From Cinclus cinclus (lineage: Eukaryota; Chordata; Aves; Passeriformes; Cinclidae), in assembly GCF_963662255.1 (NCBI RefSeq), contig NC_085046.1:53972570-54036569 (forward strand): DNA of 64,000 nt, written 5' to 3'. The notes under the pieces were generated by a model. That model ran no database searches, was not told where the DNA came from, and saw only the letters and a program-made list of their open reading frames with translations. The translations under genes and the position numbers were made by a program. Below, one piece after another: positions 9,170 through 22,438 of this stretch; within the stretch, counting starts at the first letter, position 1; every line of letters starts with the position of its first letter.

Positions 9170-10002
9170 ATGGCCACGGAGACAGACTGGAACTGCCCCA
9201 TCTGCCGTGACGGTCCCGGTGAAAAGGCTTCTGTAACACCGTGCGTCCACCAGTTCTGCCTGGGCTGCATTGTGCGCTGGGTCAAGACCAAGCCATTGTG
9301 CCCCCTGTGCAGGCAGCCTATCAAGAGCATCGTTTACTCTGTTCGGTCGGAGGAAGACTTTCTGGAGATAGCTCTCCCAAGCTCCTCAGACTCATGGGCT
9401 GCTGGTCACCAGGATGTGCAGGGGGCTGCGGAGCGCATGCCCAGCACCTATATAGCTGGCTTCCCAGCTGAGCTCTGGGCTGGCATTTTCCAGGACTGCT
9501 CAGAAATCCTGGAGCCCCTGCTGCCCTGGCTGAACCAGGAGCTTTCGCAGCTGCTCAGGACCCACTGGTGGGAGGTGGCTCTGGCACAGAGTGTGGTCGT
9601 AGCCAATTTGTGCTACTATGGGCTGAGGCAGGAGGCCTTGGTCCAGGAGCTGCAAGGCCTGCTGCAGGAGCAGGCGGTGGCATTTGTGCGCCGGCTCATT
9701 GACACTGCTGCTGACAGGTGCAGTGATGAGATCCTGCGGCGGATGAACCTCCTGAACTCCCATGCTCAGGAGGAAGAGGAGCAGGAGCAGGAGCAGGAGG
9801 AAGAGGAGGAGGGTCCCAAAGGCATCACTGCCTCCCTCCAGGGGACTCTCACCCCCATGGTGGCCTCCTCCCACAGCCCTCTGGTCTCCAATGTGGAAGC
9901 AGACACTGGAACATTGGAAGCCACGCTGCGTGAGGGGCCCAGCCGCTCTCCATCCATGCCCGTCCATGCAGAGCGGGAGCAGCCCCAGGACGAGCCTGGC
10001 GA

Positions 10003-10062
<60 letters not shown>

Positions 10063-10249
10063 AGGCCCCTCTGCCCAAGGCTGCAGCTGCAGCCCTCGTG
10101 CTCCTGGCCGGGACACGGACAGCGTGCCCAAGGAGCGCCGGCGCCCCACAAAGAGGAAGGCCTCTAGACCTCAGGACTCTCCCCAGCCCCCAAAAAGGCC
10201 GTCCTGCCAGCGCAAGCCCAAGCCAAGGCCCCTTGATTGTAGGAAGTAG
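9170..10249 (+). CDS. Topors-like RING E3 ligase, copy 3 (359 aa)
   Basis: The most diverged intact copy in the helical region: E83V, V95I, A163G and T169A relative to copy 1, plus M238L in the linker. The RING is unchanged. The Ala run is 18 uninterrupted GCA codons (10004-10057). The tail has Cys-Ser-Cys-Ser-Pro-Arg and Pro-Ser-Cys-Gln-Arg. Start context and stop position are as in the other copies. Confidence 0.85.
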
Positions 10250-12504
10250 GAGTAGATGTAGGAGTAAAGAATCAATGTTAGGAGTTGGAAATTGTTTTTA
10301 GAAGTAGGAAATAAATGGTAGAGTTAGGAAATCAATTGTAGAAGTAGGAAATAAATTGTTGTTTCTCTGACACAGTCTGAGAGTGTGGCTTTCTCGGCCT
10401 TCTCCTGTTGCCTTTTCCCTCTGCCCTCAAATGCCAATGTGGGCGGCAACTGGGAGGGGAGGGGATAGGAACATTGTAGCCACAGGGGCCCAGAGGAGCC
10501 CTGGCAGGGGCCTGTGCCCAGTGCTACAGGAAGACAAGAAGCAGCCCCCAGGCAGGCCAAGCTTGGGGCCCAGCCTGGGAGTCTGGAAAGCTTCCTGCTC
10601 TCAACTGCAGGGCAGGACAGGCCATCTTCATGGGGCATGAGCTGCAGGCAGCAAGCGAGCTAAAAGGGACAGAAGGAGCCCTCAGCTGGGGTCACAGTCA
10701 GTGCTGCAGAGGAAAGCAAAACTTCTCGGGATCCAGAGCCAATGTGGCCTGAGGGAAAATTCCTTCTTGACCCCAGGGCTACTGATTGGCCGTGTTGAAA
10801 AGGGGCTCTGGAATGAAGGCAGCCAGTGGAAACACCGGTCGCCTTGGAGAACCACATGCCATCCTGCCTGTTCAGCAGAGTCAGCTGCACAGGACAACCC
10901 AGGGTCTGCCAGGCCAAGTGCCAGTGGCACAATAGGTAGAGTCTGCAAGGATGCTCCAGGAAGTCCCTGATGCAAAGAGATGGAGAGATGCTTTGTTGGT
11001 GTGGCTAGCTTTTAGCTGTCAGAATAAAACAAAACTCTTGTAGGGATCTTCAGAAGATCCCGCCCTTCAAAATGACAATGGCCTGCACCGAGAGAGGGGC
11101 CAGCTTCCAGTTTGATGCCGCCCTGAGCACTGAAGGGGATGAGTGGAGGGTAAGAGCCAAGAGGAAGGATGGATTTGAACAAATCCACAGGATTCCTGCC
11201 AAGCCATTGAAGCCTAAGTGCAGATGTATCCTTGGCCAAGGAAATGAGTGACTTGAGATGGCAACAAGTCAGATGTGTACAGGCGAGAAACGCAAGCCCT
11301 CTATTTAAGGAGGGTTCCGAACAATCAAGAGAGCTTTTGTCACGTGGATCACCGAGGGTTGTGTGTCTGTCTCCAGCCAGGACCGCGGTTACCGTTCTAC
11401 TCAACGACAGCAGAGATTTTCTCCCCGTTTTGGACCGTTTTTGGTTTGCCCAAAAGGGTGCTTGATGCTTCTTTTTCAGTTCTCTCTCCATCGTCAACTT
11501 GATGTTTCAATGGGATGAGGAGAGCAACAGCGGGTTGCAAGGGTCACTGAGCTAAGGACCACACCATCGTGCCCGTCAACAGCGATCCAATGGGGCTGTG
11601 GAGAAGAAAAGAAATGGGAATAGAAAAGCAACCTGGCAAGAAGTTGATGCGGAGACTGGCAGGAGATGTCAGCATGTGCTTGCCTGTCCGAGTGGCGCAG
11701 GCGAGCAGCACTGAGAATAGAGAAGAAGGGCTGTCATGTCACGGGATTTAAAGCAGCCAAGCCACGTGCCGGATGTACACAGAAGCCTCCCGTGCCAAAA
11801 GTGGGCAACTAGCAGGTAATGTGCTTCTAGAGGAGAAATGCTGGGACTGAGGTGACCAAATGATTATAAAATCCGAGGCAAGAAAGAGGGAATGATGGCA
11901 TGGCCCACGTACCCCATGTTTTCTCCTGAGGCCGTGTACTTGCAGGGGCTAAAGGCCCGCTCTGGCAGATTTGGAAGGCAGTCAAGGCAGCCAGGCGAGA
12001 GCAGTGACATCAGCGTGACATCAGCGGCCCACAAACCGCATGGGTGGCAACCTCAGTGAGCAAAGCATTGTGACCTCACATCCCTCACTGCTTATGTTTG
12101 GGCACAGACAGAGCTGGGCTCAGACCGGCTCGCGCCTGGACTCCTGGCAAGCGTGCCTGCGAGGACTGGAAGCCCGCGAGGTCCTTGGGAGCTGCTGTGG
12201 GCAAGTCTGGGTTGTGATTCCCACGCCTTTGCCTGTTTCCTTAGCTATACGTGGTTGAGGAAGCCAAGCAGTGTGAGCGGTGCTTGCGGCGGCACAGGTG
12301 AGCGGTGCAGGAAAGGACTACGGGGTGGCCGTGGGCTGGGCGATGGTGTCTGGGGAGCTGTGAGTGTGTGGTGTCCTTCTTGAGGGGCCTGGGCGCTCCT
12401 TTGAGCCGCCCATCTCCCTGGGACAGCAAGTGACCTGTTTTGCAGCGTGTCACACCAGCAGGAGGGAGCAGCTGCTGTGCCCAGCTCTGCTGCAAGCCAC
12501 AAGC
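10250..12504 (+). other. Spacer 3/4: 3' UTR of copy 3 and 5' exons of copy 4
   Basis: Length is 2255 bp. Poly(A) signals are at 10310-10315 and 10350-10355. Candidate exon 1 is 11736-11815, exon 2 is 12245-12297 (Tyr-Thr-Trp version) and intron 2 is 12298-12445. A private A-to-T change at about 11151 makes GAGGGTAAG, a potential splice donor not found in other copies. Confidence 0.75.
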
Positions 12505-13554
12505 ATGGCCACGGAGACAGACTGGAACTGCCCCATCTGCCGTGACGGTCCCGGTGAAAAGGCTTCTGTAACACCGTGCGTCCACCAGTTCTGCCTGGGC
12601 TGCATTGTGCGCTGGGTCAAGACCAAGCCATTGTGCCCCCTGTGCAGGCAGCCTATCAAGAGCATCGTTTACTCTGTTCGGTCGGAGGAAGACTTTCTGG
12701 AGATAGCTCTCCCAAGCTCCTCAGACTCATGGGCTGCTGGTCACCAGGATGAGCAGGGGGCTGCGGAGCGCATGCCCAGCACCTATGTAGCTGGCTTCCC
12801 AGCTGAGCTCTGGGCTGGCATTTTCCAGGACTGCTCAGAAATCCTGGAGCCCCTGCTGCCCTGGCTGAACCAGGAGCTTTTGCAGCTGCTCAGGACCCAC
12901 TGGTGGGAGGTGGCTCTGGCACAGAGTGTGGTCGTAGCCAATTTGTGCTACTATGGGCTGAGGCAGGAGGCCTTGGTCCAGGAGCTGCAAGGCCTGCTGC
13001 AGGAGCAGACGGTGGCATTTGTGCGCCGGCTCATTGACACTGCTGCTGACAGGTGCAGTGATGAGATCCTGCGGCGGATGAACCTCCTGAACTCCCATGC
13101 TCAGGAGGAAGAGGAGCAGGAGCAGGAGCAGGAGGAAGAGGAGGAGGGTCCCAAAGGCATCACTGCCTCCCTCCAGGGGACTCTCACCCCCATGGTGGCC
13201 TCCTCCCACAGCCCTATGGTCTCCAATGTGGAAGCAGACACTGGAACATTGGAAGCCACGCTGCGTGAGGGGCCCAGCCGCTCTCCATCCATGCCCGTCC
13301 ATGCAGAGCGGGAGCAGCCCCAGGACGAGCCTGGCGAGGCAGCAGCAGCAGCAGCAGCAGCAGGAGAAGGCCCCTCTGCCCAAGGCTGCAGCCGCAGCCC
13401 TCGTGCTCCTGGCCGGGACACGGACAGCGTGCCCAAGGAGCGCCGGCGCCCCACAAAGAGGAAGGCCTCTAGACCTCAGGACTCTCCCCAGCCCCCAAAA
13501 AGGCCGTCCCGCCAGCGCAAGCCCAAGCCAAGGCCCCTTGATTGTAGGAAGTAG
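12505..13554 (+). CDS. Topors-like RING E3 ligase, copy 4 (349 aa)
   Basis: Same length as copy 1, with eight Ala codons (13339-13362). It differs by S126L in the helical region, A163G, and Pro at 342. The RING metal ligands are all present, and the tail is the Ser-Arg-Ser-Pro-Arg type of the left subfamily. Intact frame with the strong-context ATG. Confidence 0.85.
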   Translation: MATETDWNCPICRDGPGEKASVTPCVHQFCLGCIVRWVKTKPLCPLCRQPIKSIVYSVRSEEDFLEIALPSSSDSWAAGHQDEQGAAERMPSTYVAGFPAELWAGIFQDCSEILEPLLPWLNQELLQLLRTHWWEVALAQSVVVANLCYYGLRQEALVQELQGLLQEQTVAFVRRLIDTAADRCSDEILRRMNLLNSHAQEEEEQEQEQEEEEEGPKGITASLQGTLTPMVASSHSPMVSNVEADTGTLEATLREGPSRSPSMPVHAEREQPQDEPGEAAAAAAAAGEGPSAQGCSRSPRAPGRDTDSVPKERRRPTKRKASRPQDSPQPPKRPSRQRKPKPRPLDCRK

Positions 13555-15808
13555 GAGTAGGTGTAGGAGTAAAGAATCAATGTTAGGAGTTGGAAATTGT
13601 TTTTAGAAGTAGGAAATAAATGGTAGAGTTAGGAAATCAATTGTAGAAGTAGGAAATAAATTGTTGTTTCTCTGACACAGTCTGAGAGTGTGGCTTTCTC
13701 GGCCTTCTCCTGTTGCCTTTTCCCTCTGCCCTCAAATGCCAATGTGGGCGGCAACTGGGAGGGGAGGGGATAGGAACATTGTAGCCACAGGGGCCCAGAG
13801 GAGCCCTGGCAGGGGCCTGTGCCCAGTGCTACAGGAAGACAAGAAGCAGCCCCCAGGCAGGCCAAGCTTGGGACCCAGCCTGGGAGTCTGGAAAGCTTCC
13901 TGCTCTCAACTGCAGGGCAGGACAGGCCATGTTCATGGGGCATGAGCTGCAGGCAGCAAGCGAGCTAAAAGGGACAGAAGGAGCCCTCAGCTGGGGTCAC
14001 AGTCAGTGCTGCAGAGGAAAGCAAAACTTCTCGGGATCCAGAGCCAATGTGGCCTGAGGGAAAGTTCCTTCTTGACCCCAGGGCTACTGATTGGCCGTGT
14101 TGAAAAGGGGCTCTGGAATGAAGGCAGCCAGTGGAAACACCGGTCGCCTTGGAGAACCACATGCCATCCTGCCTGTTCAGCAGAGTCAGCTGCACAGGAC
14201 AACGCAGGGTCTGCCAGGCCAAGTGCCAGTGGCACAATAGGTAGAGTCTGCAAGGATGCTCCAGGAAGTCCCTGATGCAAAGAGATGGAGAGATGCTTCG
14301 TTGGTGTGGCTAGCTTTTAGCTGTCAGAATAAACCAAAACTCTTGTAGGGATCTTCAGAAGATCCCGCCCTTCAAAATGACAATGGCCTGCACCGAGAGA
14401 GGGGCCAGCTTCCAGTTTGATGCCGCCCTGAGCACTGAAGGGGATGAGTGGAGGGAAAGAGCCAAGAGGAAGGATGGATTTGAACAAATCCACAGGATTC
14501 CTGCCAAGCCATTGAAGCCTAAGTGCAGACGTATCATTGGCCAAGGAAATGAGTGACTTGAGATGGCGACAAGTCAGATGTGTACAGGCGAGAAACGCAA
14601 GCCCTCTATTTAAGGAGGGTTCCGAACAATCAAGAGAGCTTTTGTCACGTGGATCACCGAGGGTTGTGTGTCTGTCTCCAGCCAGGACCGCGGTTACCGT
14701 TCTACTCAACGACAGCAGAGATTTTCTCCCCGTTTTGGACCGTTTTTGGTTTGCCCAAAAGGGTGCTTGATGCTTCTTTTTCAGTTCTCTCTCCATCGTC
14801 AACTTGATGTTTCAATGGGATGAGGAGAGCAACAGCGGGTTGCAAGGGTCACTGAGCTAAGGACCACACCATCGTGCCCGTCAACAGCGATCCAATGGGG
14901 CAGTGGAGAAGAAAAGAAATGGGAATAGAAAAGCAACCTGGCAAGAAGTTGATGCGGAGACTGGCAGGAGATGTCAGCATGTGCTCGCCTGTCCGAGTGG
15001 CGCAGGCGAGCAGCACTGAGAATAGAGAAGAAGGGCTGTCATGTCACGGGATTTAAAGCAGCCAAGCCACGTGCCGGATGTACACAGAAGCCTCCCATGC
15101 CAAAAGTGGGCAACTAGCAGGTAATGTGCTTCTAGAGGAGAAATGCTGGGACTGAGGTGACCAAATGATTATAAAATCCGAGGCAAGAAAGAGGGAATGA
15201 TGGCATGGCCCACGTACCCCATGTTTTCTCCTGAGGCCGTGGACTTGCAGGGGCTAAAGGCCCGCTCTGGCAGATTTGGAAGGCAGTCAAGGCAGCCAGG
15301 CGAGAGCAGTGACATCAGCGTGACATCAGCGGCCCACAAACCGCATGGGTGGCAACCTCAGTGAGCAAAGCATTGTGACCTCACATCCCTCACTGCTTAT
15401 GTTTGGGCACAGACAGAGCTGGGCTCAGACCGGCTCGCGCCTGGACTCCTGGCAAGCGTGCCTGCGAGGACTGGAAGCCCGCGAGGTCCCGGGAGCTGCT
15501 GTGGGCAAGTCTGGGTTGTGATTCCCACGCCTTTGCCTGTTTCCTTAGCCATACGTGGTTGAGGAAGCCAAGCAGTGTGAGCGGTGCTTGCGGCGGCACA
15601 GGTGAGCGGTGCAGGAAAGGACTACGGGGTGGCCGTGGGCTGGGCGATGGTGTCTGGGGAGCTGTGAGTGTGTGGTGTCCTTCTTGAGGGGCCTGGGCGC
15701 TCCTTTGAGCCGCCCATCTCCCTGGGACAGCAAGTGACCTGTTTTGCAGCGTGTCACACCAGCAGGAGGGAGCAGCTGCTGTGCCCAGCTCTGCTGCAAG
15801 CCACAAGC
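13555..15808 (+). other. Spacer 4/5: 3' UTR of copy 4 and 5' exons of copy 5
   Basis: Length is 2254 bp, the only odd-length spacer: near 15488 CCTTGGG is replaced by CCCGGG (one base lost) inside candidate intron 1, so no exon is affected. Poly(A) signals are at 13615-13620 and 13655-13660. Candidate exon 1 is 15041-15120, exon 2 is 15549-15601 and intron 2 is 15602-15749. Confidence 0.75.
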
Positions 15809-16858
15809 ATGGCCACGGAGACAGACTGGAACTGCCCCATCTGCCGTGACGGTCCCGGTGAAAAGGCTTCTGTAACACCGTGCGTCCACCAGTTCTGCCT
15901 GGGCTGCATTGTGCGCTGGGTCAAGACCAAGCCATTGTGCCCCCTGTGCAGGCAGCCTATCAAGAGCATCGTTTACTCTGTTCGGTCGGAGGAAGACTTT
16001 CTGGAGATAGCTCTCCCAAGCTCCTCAGACTCATGGGCTGCTGGTCACCAGGATGAGCAGGGGGCTGCGGAGCGCATGCCCAGCACCTATGTAGCTGGCT
16101 TCCCAGCTGAGCTCTGGGCTGGCATTTTCCAGGACTGCTCAGAAATCCTGGAGCCCCTGCTGCCCTGGCTGAACCAGGAGCTTTCGCAGCTGCTCAGGAC
16201 CCACTGGTGGGAGGTGGCTCTGGCACAGAGTGTGGTCGTAGCCAATTTGTGCTACTATGGGCTGAGGCAGGAGGCCTTGGTCCAGGAGCTGCAAGCTCTC
16301 CTGCAGGAGCAGACGGTGGCATTTGTGCGCCGGCTCATTGACACTGCTGCTGACAGGTGCAGTGATGAGATCCTGCGGCGGATGAACCTCCTGAACTCCC
16401 ATGCTCAGGAGGAAGAGGAGCAGGAGCAGGAGCAGGAGGAAGAGGAGGAGGGTCCCAAAGGCATCACTGCCTCCCTCCAGGGGACTCTCACCCCCATGGT
16501 GGCCTCCTCCCACAGCCCTATGGTCTCCAATGTGGAAGCAGACACTGGAACATTGGAAGCCACGCTGCGTGAGGGGCCCAGCCGCTCTCCATCCATGCCC
16601 GTCCATGCAGAGCGGGAGCAGCCCCAGGACGAGCCTGGCGAGGCAGCAGCAGCAGCAGCAGCAGCAGGAGAAGGCCCCTCTGCCCAAGGCTGCAGCCGCA
16701 GCCCTCGTGCTCCTGGCCGGGACACGGACAGCGTGCCCAAGGAGCGCCGGCGCCCCACAAAGAGGAAGGCCTCTAGACCTCAGGACTCTCCCCAGCCCCC
16801 AAAAAGGCCGTCCCGCCAGCGCAAGCCCAAGCCAAGGCCCCTTGATTGTAGGAAGTAG
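15809..16858 (+). CDS. Topors-like RING E3 ligase, copy 5 (349 aa)
   Basis: This copy best represents the left subfamily: it equals copy 1 except that residue 342 is Pro. Eight Ala codons lie at 16643-16666. All RING ligands and the basic tail are intact. Confidence 0.85.
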   Translation: MATETDWNCPICRDGPGEKASVTPCVHQFCLGCIVRWVKTKPLCPLCRQPIKSIVYSVRSEEDFLEIALPSSSDSWAAGHQDEQGAAERMPSTYVAGFPAELWAGIFQDCSEILEPLLPWLNQELSQLLRTHWWEVALAQSVVVANLCYYGLRQEALVQELQALLQEQTVAFVRRLIDTAADRCSDEILRRMNLLNSHAQEEEEQEQEQEEEEEGPKGITASLQGTLTPMVASSHSPMVSNVEADTGTLEATLREGPSRSPSMPVHAEREQPQDEPGEAAAAAAAAGEGPSAQGCSRSPRAPGRDTDSVPKERRRPTKRKASRPQDSPQPPKRPSRQRKPKPRPLDCRK

Positions 16859-19109
16859 GAGTAGATGTAGGAGTAAAGAATCAATGTTAGGAGTTGGAAA
16901 TTGTTTTTAGAAGTAGGAAATAAATGGTAGAGTTAGGAAATCAATTGTAGAAGTAGGAAATAAATTGTTGTTTCTCTGACACAGTCTGAGAGTGTGGCTT
17001 TCTCGGCCTTCTCCTGTTGCCTTTTCCCTCTGCCCTCAAATGCCAATGTGGGCGGCAACTGGGAGGGGAGGGGATAGGAACATTGTAGCCACAGGGGCCC
17101 AGAGGAGCCCTGGCAGGGGCCTGTGCCCAGTGCTACAGGAAGACAAGAAGCAGCCCCCAGGCCAAGCTTGGGACCCAGCCTGGGAGTCTGGAAAGCTTCC
17201 TGCTCTCAACTGCAGGGCAGGACAGGCCATGTTCATGGGGCATGAGCTGCAGGCAGCAAGCGAGCTAAAAGGGACAGAAGGAGCCCTCAGCTGGGGTCAC
17301 AGTCAGTGCTGCAGAGGAAAGCAAAACTTCTCGGGATCCAGAGCCAATGTGGCCTGAGGGAAAGTTCCTTCTTGACCCCAGGGCTACTGATTGGCCGTGT
17401 TGAAAAGGGGCTCTGGAATGAAGGCAGCCAGTGGAAACACCGGTCGCCTTGGAGAACCACATGCCATCCTGCCTGTTCAGCAGAGTCAGCTGCACAGGAC
17501 AACCCAGGGTCTGCCAGGCCAAGTGCCAGTGGCACAATAGGTAGAGTCTGCAAGGATGCTCCAGGAAGTCCCTGATGCAAAGAGATGGAGAGATGCTTCG
17601 TTGGTGTGGCTAGCTTTTAGCTGTCAGAATAAACCAAAACTCTTGTAGGGATCTTCAGAAGATCCCGCCCTTCAAAATGACAATGGCCTGCACCGAGAGA
17701 GGGGCCGGCTTCCAGTTTGATGCCGCCCTGAGCACTGAAGGGGATGAGTGGAGGGAAAGAGCCAAGAGGAAGGATGGATTTGAACAAATCCACAGGATTC
17801 CTGCCAAGCCATTGAAGCCTAAGTGCAGATGTATCATTGGCCAAGGAAATGAGTGACTTGAGATGGCGACAAGTCAGATGTGTACAGGCGAGAAACGCAA
17901 GCCCTCTATTTAAGGAGGGTTCCGAACAATCAAGAGAGCTTTTGTCACGTGGATCACCGAGGGTTGTGTGTCTGTCTCCAGCCAGGACCGCGGTTACCGT
18001 TCTACTCAACGACAGCAGAGATTTTCTCCCCGTTTTGGACCGTTTTTGGTTTGCCCAAAAGGGTGCTTGATGCTTCTTTTTCAGTTCTCTCTCCATCGTC
18101 AACTTGATGTTTCAATGGGATGAGGAGAGCAACAGCAGGTTGCAAGGGTCACTGAGCTAAGGACCACACCATCGTGCCCGTCAACAGCGATCCAATGGGG
18201 CTGTGGAGAAGAAAAGAAATGGGAATTGAAAAGCAACCTGGCAAGAAGTTGATGCGGAGACTGGCAGGAGATGTCAGCATGTGCTCGCCTGTCCGAGTGG
18301 CGCAGGCGAGCAGCACTGAGAATAGAGAAGAAGGGCTGTCATGTCACGGGATTTAAAGCAGCCAAGCCACGTGCCGGATGTACACCGAAGCCTCCCGTGC
18401 CAAAAGTGGGAAACTAGCAGGTAATGTGCTTCTAGAGGAGAAATGCTGGGACTGAGGTGGCCAAATGATTATAAAATCCGAGGCAAGAAAGAGGGAATGA
18501 TGGCATGGCCCACGTACCCCATGTTTTCTCCTGAGGCCGTGGACTTGCAGGGGCTAAAGGCCCGCTCTGGCAGATTTGGAAGGCAGTCAAGGCAGCCAGG
18601 CGAGAGCAGTGACATCAGCGTGACATCAGCGGCCCACAAACCGCATGGGTGGCAACCTCAGTGAGCAAAGCATTGTGACCTCACATCCCTCACTGCTTAT
18701 GTTTGGGCACAGACAGAGCTGGGCTCAGACCGGCTCGCGCCTGGACTCCTGGCAAGCGTGCCTGCGAGGACTGGAAGGCCGCGAGGTCCTTGGGAGCTGC
18801 TGTGGGCAAGTCTGGGTTGTGATTCCCACGCCTTTGCCTGTTTCCTTAGCCATACGTGGTTGAGGAAGCCAAGCAGTGTGAGCGGTGCTTGCGGCGGCAC
18901 AGGTGAGCGGTGCAGGAAAGGACTACGGGGTGGCCGTGGGCTGGGCGATGGTGTCTGGGGAGCTGTGAGTGTGTGGTGTCCTTCTTGAGGGGCCTGGGCG
19001 CTCCTTTGAGCCGCCCATCTCCCTGGGACAGCAAGTGACCTGTTTTGCAGCGTGTCACACCAGCAGGAGGGAGCAGCTGCTGTGCCCAGCTCTGCTGCAA
19101 GCCACAAGC
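16859..19109 (+). other. Spacer 5/6: 3' UTR of copy 5 and 5' exons of copy 6
   Basis: Length is 2251 bp, lacking the 4-bp GCAG. Poly(A) signals are at 16919-16924 and 16959-16964. Candidate exon 1 is 18341-18420, with a synonymous AGA-to-CGA change shared with the spacer before copy 8. Exon 2 is 18850-18902 and intron 2 is 18903-19050. Confidence 0.75.
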
Positions 19110-19942
19110 ATGGCCACGGAGACAGACTGGAACTGCCCCATCTGCCGTGACGGTCCCGGTGAAAAGGCTTCTGTAACACCGTGCGTCCACCAGTTCTGCC
19201 TGGGCTGCATTGTGCGCTGGGTCAAGACCAAGCCATTGTGCCCCCTGTGCAGGCAGCCTATCAAGAGCATCGTTTACTCTGTTCGGTCGGAGGAAGACTT
19301 TCTGGAGATAGCTCTCCCAAGCTCCTCAGACTCATGGGCTGCTGGTCACCAGGATGAGCAGGGGGCTGCGGAGCGCATGCCCAGCACCTATGTAGCTGGC
19401 TTCCCAGCTGAGCTCTGGGCTGGCATTTTCCAGGACTGCTCAGAAATCCTGGAGCCCCTGCTGCCCTGGCTGAACCAGGAGCTTTCGCAGCTGCTCAGGA
19501 CCCACTGGTGGGAGGTGGCTCTGGCACAGAGTGTGGTCGTAGCCAATTTGTGCTACTATGGGCTGAGGCAGGAGGCCTTGGTCCAGGAGCTGCAAGCTCT
19601 CCTGCAGGAGCAGACGGTGGCATTTGTGCGCCGGCTCATTGACACTGCTGCTGACAGGTGCAGTGATGAGATCCTGCGGCGGATGAACCTCCTGAACTCC
19701 CATGCTCAGGAGGAAGAGGAGCAGGAGCAGGAGCAGGAGGAAGAGGAGGAGGGTCCCAAAGGCATCACTGCCTCCCTCCAGGGGACTCTCACCCCCATGG
19801 TGGCCTCCTCCCACAGCCCTATGGTCTCCAATGTGGAAGCAGACACTGGAACATTGGAAGCCACGCTGCGTGAGGGGCCCAGCCGCTCTCCATCCATGCC
19901 CGTCCATGCAGAGCGGGAGCAGCCCCAGGACGAGCCTGGCGA

Positions 19943-19996
<54 letters not shown>

Positions 19997-20183
19997 AGGC
20001 CCCTCTGCCCAAGGCTGCAGCCGCAGCCCTCGTGCTCCTGGCCGGGACACGGACAGCGTGCCCAAGGAGCGCCGGCGCCCCACAAAGAGGAAGGCCTCTA
20101 GACCTCAGGACTCTCCCCAGCCCCCAAAAAGGCCGTCCCGCCAGTGCAAGCCCAAGCCAAGGCCCCTTGATTGTAGGAAGTAG
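19110..20183 (+). CDS. Topors-like RING E3 ligase, copy 6 (357 aa)
   Basis: Identical to copy 5 through the RING, helical and acidic regions. The Ala run is expanded to 16 uninterrupted GCA codons (19944-19991), and the tail has Cys at the Arg338 position. With copy 8 it shows that Ala-run length changes independently of the rest of the gene. Confidence 0.85.
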
Positions 20184-22438
20184 GAGTAGGTGTAGGAGTA
20201 AAGAATCAATGTTAGGAGTTGGAAATTGTTTTTAGAAGTAGGAAATAAATGGTAGAGTTAGGAAATCAATTGTAGAAGTAGGAAATAAATTGTTGTTTCT
20301 CTGACACAGTCTCAGAGTGTGGCTTTCTCGGCCTTCTCGTGTTGCCTTTTCCCTCTGCCCTCAAATGCCAATGTGGGCGGCAACTGGGAGGGGAGGGGAT
20401 AGGAACATTGTAGCCACAGGGGCCCAGAGGAGCCCTGGCAGGGGCCTGTGCCCAGTGCTACAGGAAGACAAGAAGCAGCCCCCAGGCAGGCCAAGCTTGG
20501 GACCCAGCCTGGGAGTCTGGAAAGCTTCCTGCTCTCAACTGCAGGGCAGGACAGGCCATGTTCATGGGGCATGAGCTGCAGGCAGCAAGCGAGCTAAAAG
20601 GGACAGAAGGAGCCCTCAGCTGGGGTCACAGTCAGTGCTGCAGAGGAAAGCAAAACTTCTCGGGATCCAGAGCCAATGTGGCCTGAGGGAAAGTTCCTTC
20701 TTGACCCCAGGGCTACTGATTGGCCGTGTTGAAAAGGGGCTCTGGAATGAAGGCAGCCAGTGGAAACACCGGTCGCCTTGGAGAACCACATGCCATCCTG
20801 CCTGTTCAGCAGAGTCAGCTGCACAGGACAACCCAGGGTCTGCCAGGCCAAGTGCCAGTGGCACAATAGGTAGAGTCTGCAAGGATGCTCCAGGAAGTCC
20901 CTGATGCAAAGAGATGGAGAGATGCTTCGTTGGTGTGGCTAGCTTTTAGCTGTCAGAATAAACCAAAACTCTTGTAGGGATCTTCAGAAGATCCCGCCCT
21001 TCAAAATGACAATGGCCTGCACCGAGAGAGGGGCCGGCTTCCAGTTTGATGCCGCCCTGAGCACTGAAGGGGATGAGTGGAGGGAAAGAGCCAAGAGGAA
21101 GGATGGATTTGAACAAATCCACAGGATTCCTGCCAAGCCATTGAAGCCTAAGTGCAGATGTATCATTGGCCAAGGAAATGAGTGACTTGAGATGGCGACA
21201 AGTCAGATGTGTACAGGCGAGAAACGCAAGCCCTCTATTTAAGGAGGGTTCCGAACAATCAAGAGAGCTTTTGTCACGTGGATCACCGAGGGTTGTGTGT
21301 CTGTCTCCAGCCAGGACCGCGGTTACCGTTCTACTCAACGACAGCAGAGATTTTCTCCCCGTTTTGGACCGTTTTTGGTTTGCCCAAAAGGGTGCTTGAT
21401 GCTTCTTTTTCAGTTCTCTCTCCATCGTCAACTTGATGTTTCAATGGGATGAGGAGAGCAACAGCAGGTTGCAAGGGTCACTGAGCTAAGGACCACACCA
21501 TCGTGCCCGTCAACAGCGATCCAATGGGGCAGTGGAGAAGAAAAGAAATGGGAATAGAAAAGCAACCTGGCAAGAAGTTGATGCGGAGACTGGCAGGAGA
21601 TGTCAGCATGTGCTCGCCTGTCCGAGTGGCGCAGGCGAGCAGCACTGAGAATAGAGAAGAAGGGCTGTCATGTCACGGGATTTAAAGCAGCCAAGCCACG
21701 TGCCGGATGTACACAGAAGCCTCCCGTGCCAAAAGTGGGCAACTAGCAGGTAATGTGCTTCTAGAGGAGAAATGCTGGGACTGAGGTGGCCAAATGATTA
21801 TAAAATCCGAGGCAAGAAAGAGGGAATGATGGCATGGCCCACGTACCCCATGTTTTCTCCTGAGGCCGTGGACTTGCAGGGGCTAAAGGCCCGCTCTGGC
21901 AGATTTGGAAGGCAGTCAAGGCAGCCAGGCGAGAGCAGTGACATCAGCGTGACATCAGCGGCCCACAAACCGCATGGGTGGCAACCTCACTGAGCAAAGC
22001 ATTGTGACCTCACATCCCTCACTGCTTATGTTTGGGCACAGACAGAGCTGGGCTCAGACCGGCTCGCGCCTGGACTCCTGGCAAGCGTGCCTGCGAGGAC
22101 TGGAAGCCCGCGAGGTCCTTGGGAGCTGCTGTGGGCAAGTCTGGGTTGTGATTCCCACGCCTTTGCCTGTTTCCTTAGCCATACGTGGTTGAGGAAGCCA
22201 AGCAGTGTGAGCGGTGCTTGCGGCGGCACAGGTGAGCGGTGCAGGAAAGGACTACGGGGTGGCCGTGGGCTGGGCGATGGTGTCTGGGGAGCTGTGAGTG
22301 TGTGGTGTCCTTCTTGAGGGGCCTGAGTGCTCCTTTGAGCCGCCCATCTCCCTGGGACAGCAAGTGACCTGTTTTGCAGCGTGTCACACCAGCAGGAGGG
22401 AGCAGCTGCTGTGCCCAGCTCTGCTGCAAGCCACAAGC
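20184..22438 (+). other. Spacer 6/7: 3' UTR of copy 6 and 5' exons of copy 7
   Basis: Length is 2255 bp. Poly(A) signals are at 20244-20249 and 20284-20289. Candidate exon 1 is 21670-21749, exon 2 is 22179-22231 and intron 2 is 22232-22379, with the TGAGTGCTCC variant near 22324 that is otherwise found only before copy 2. Confidence 0.75.
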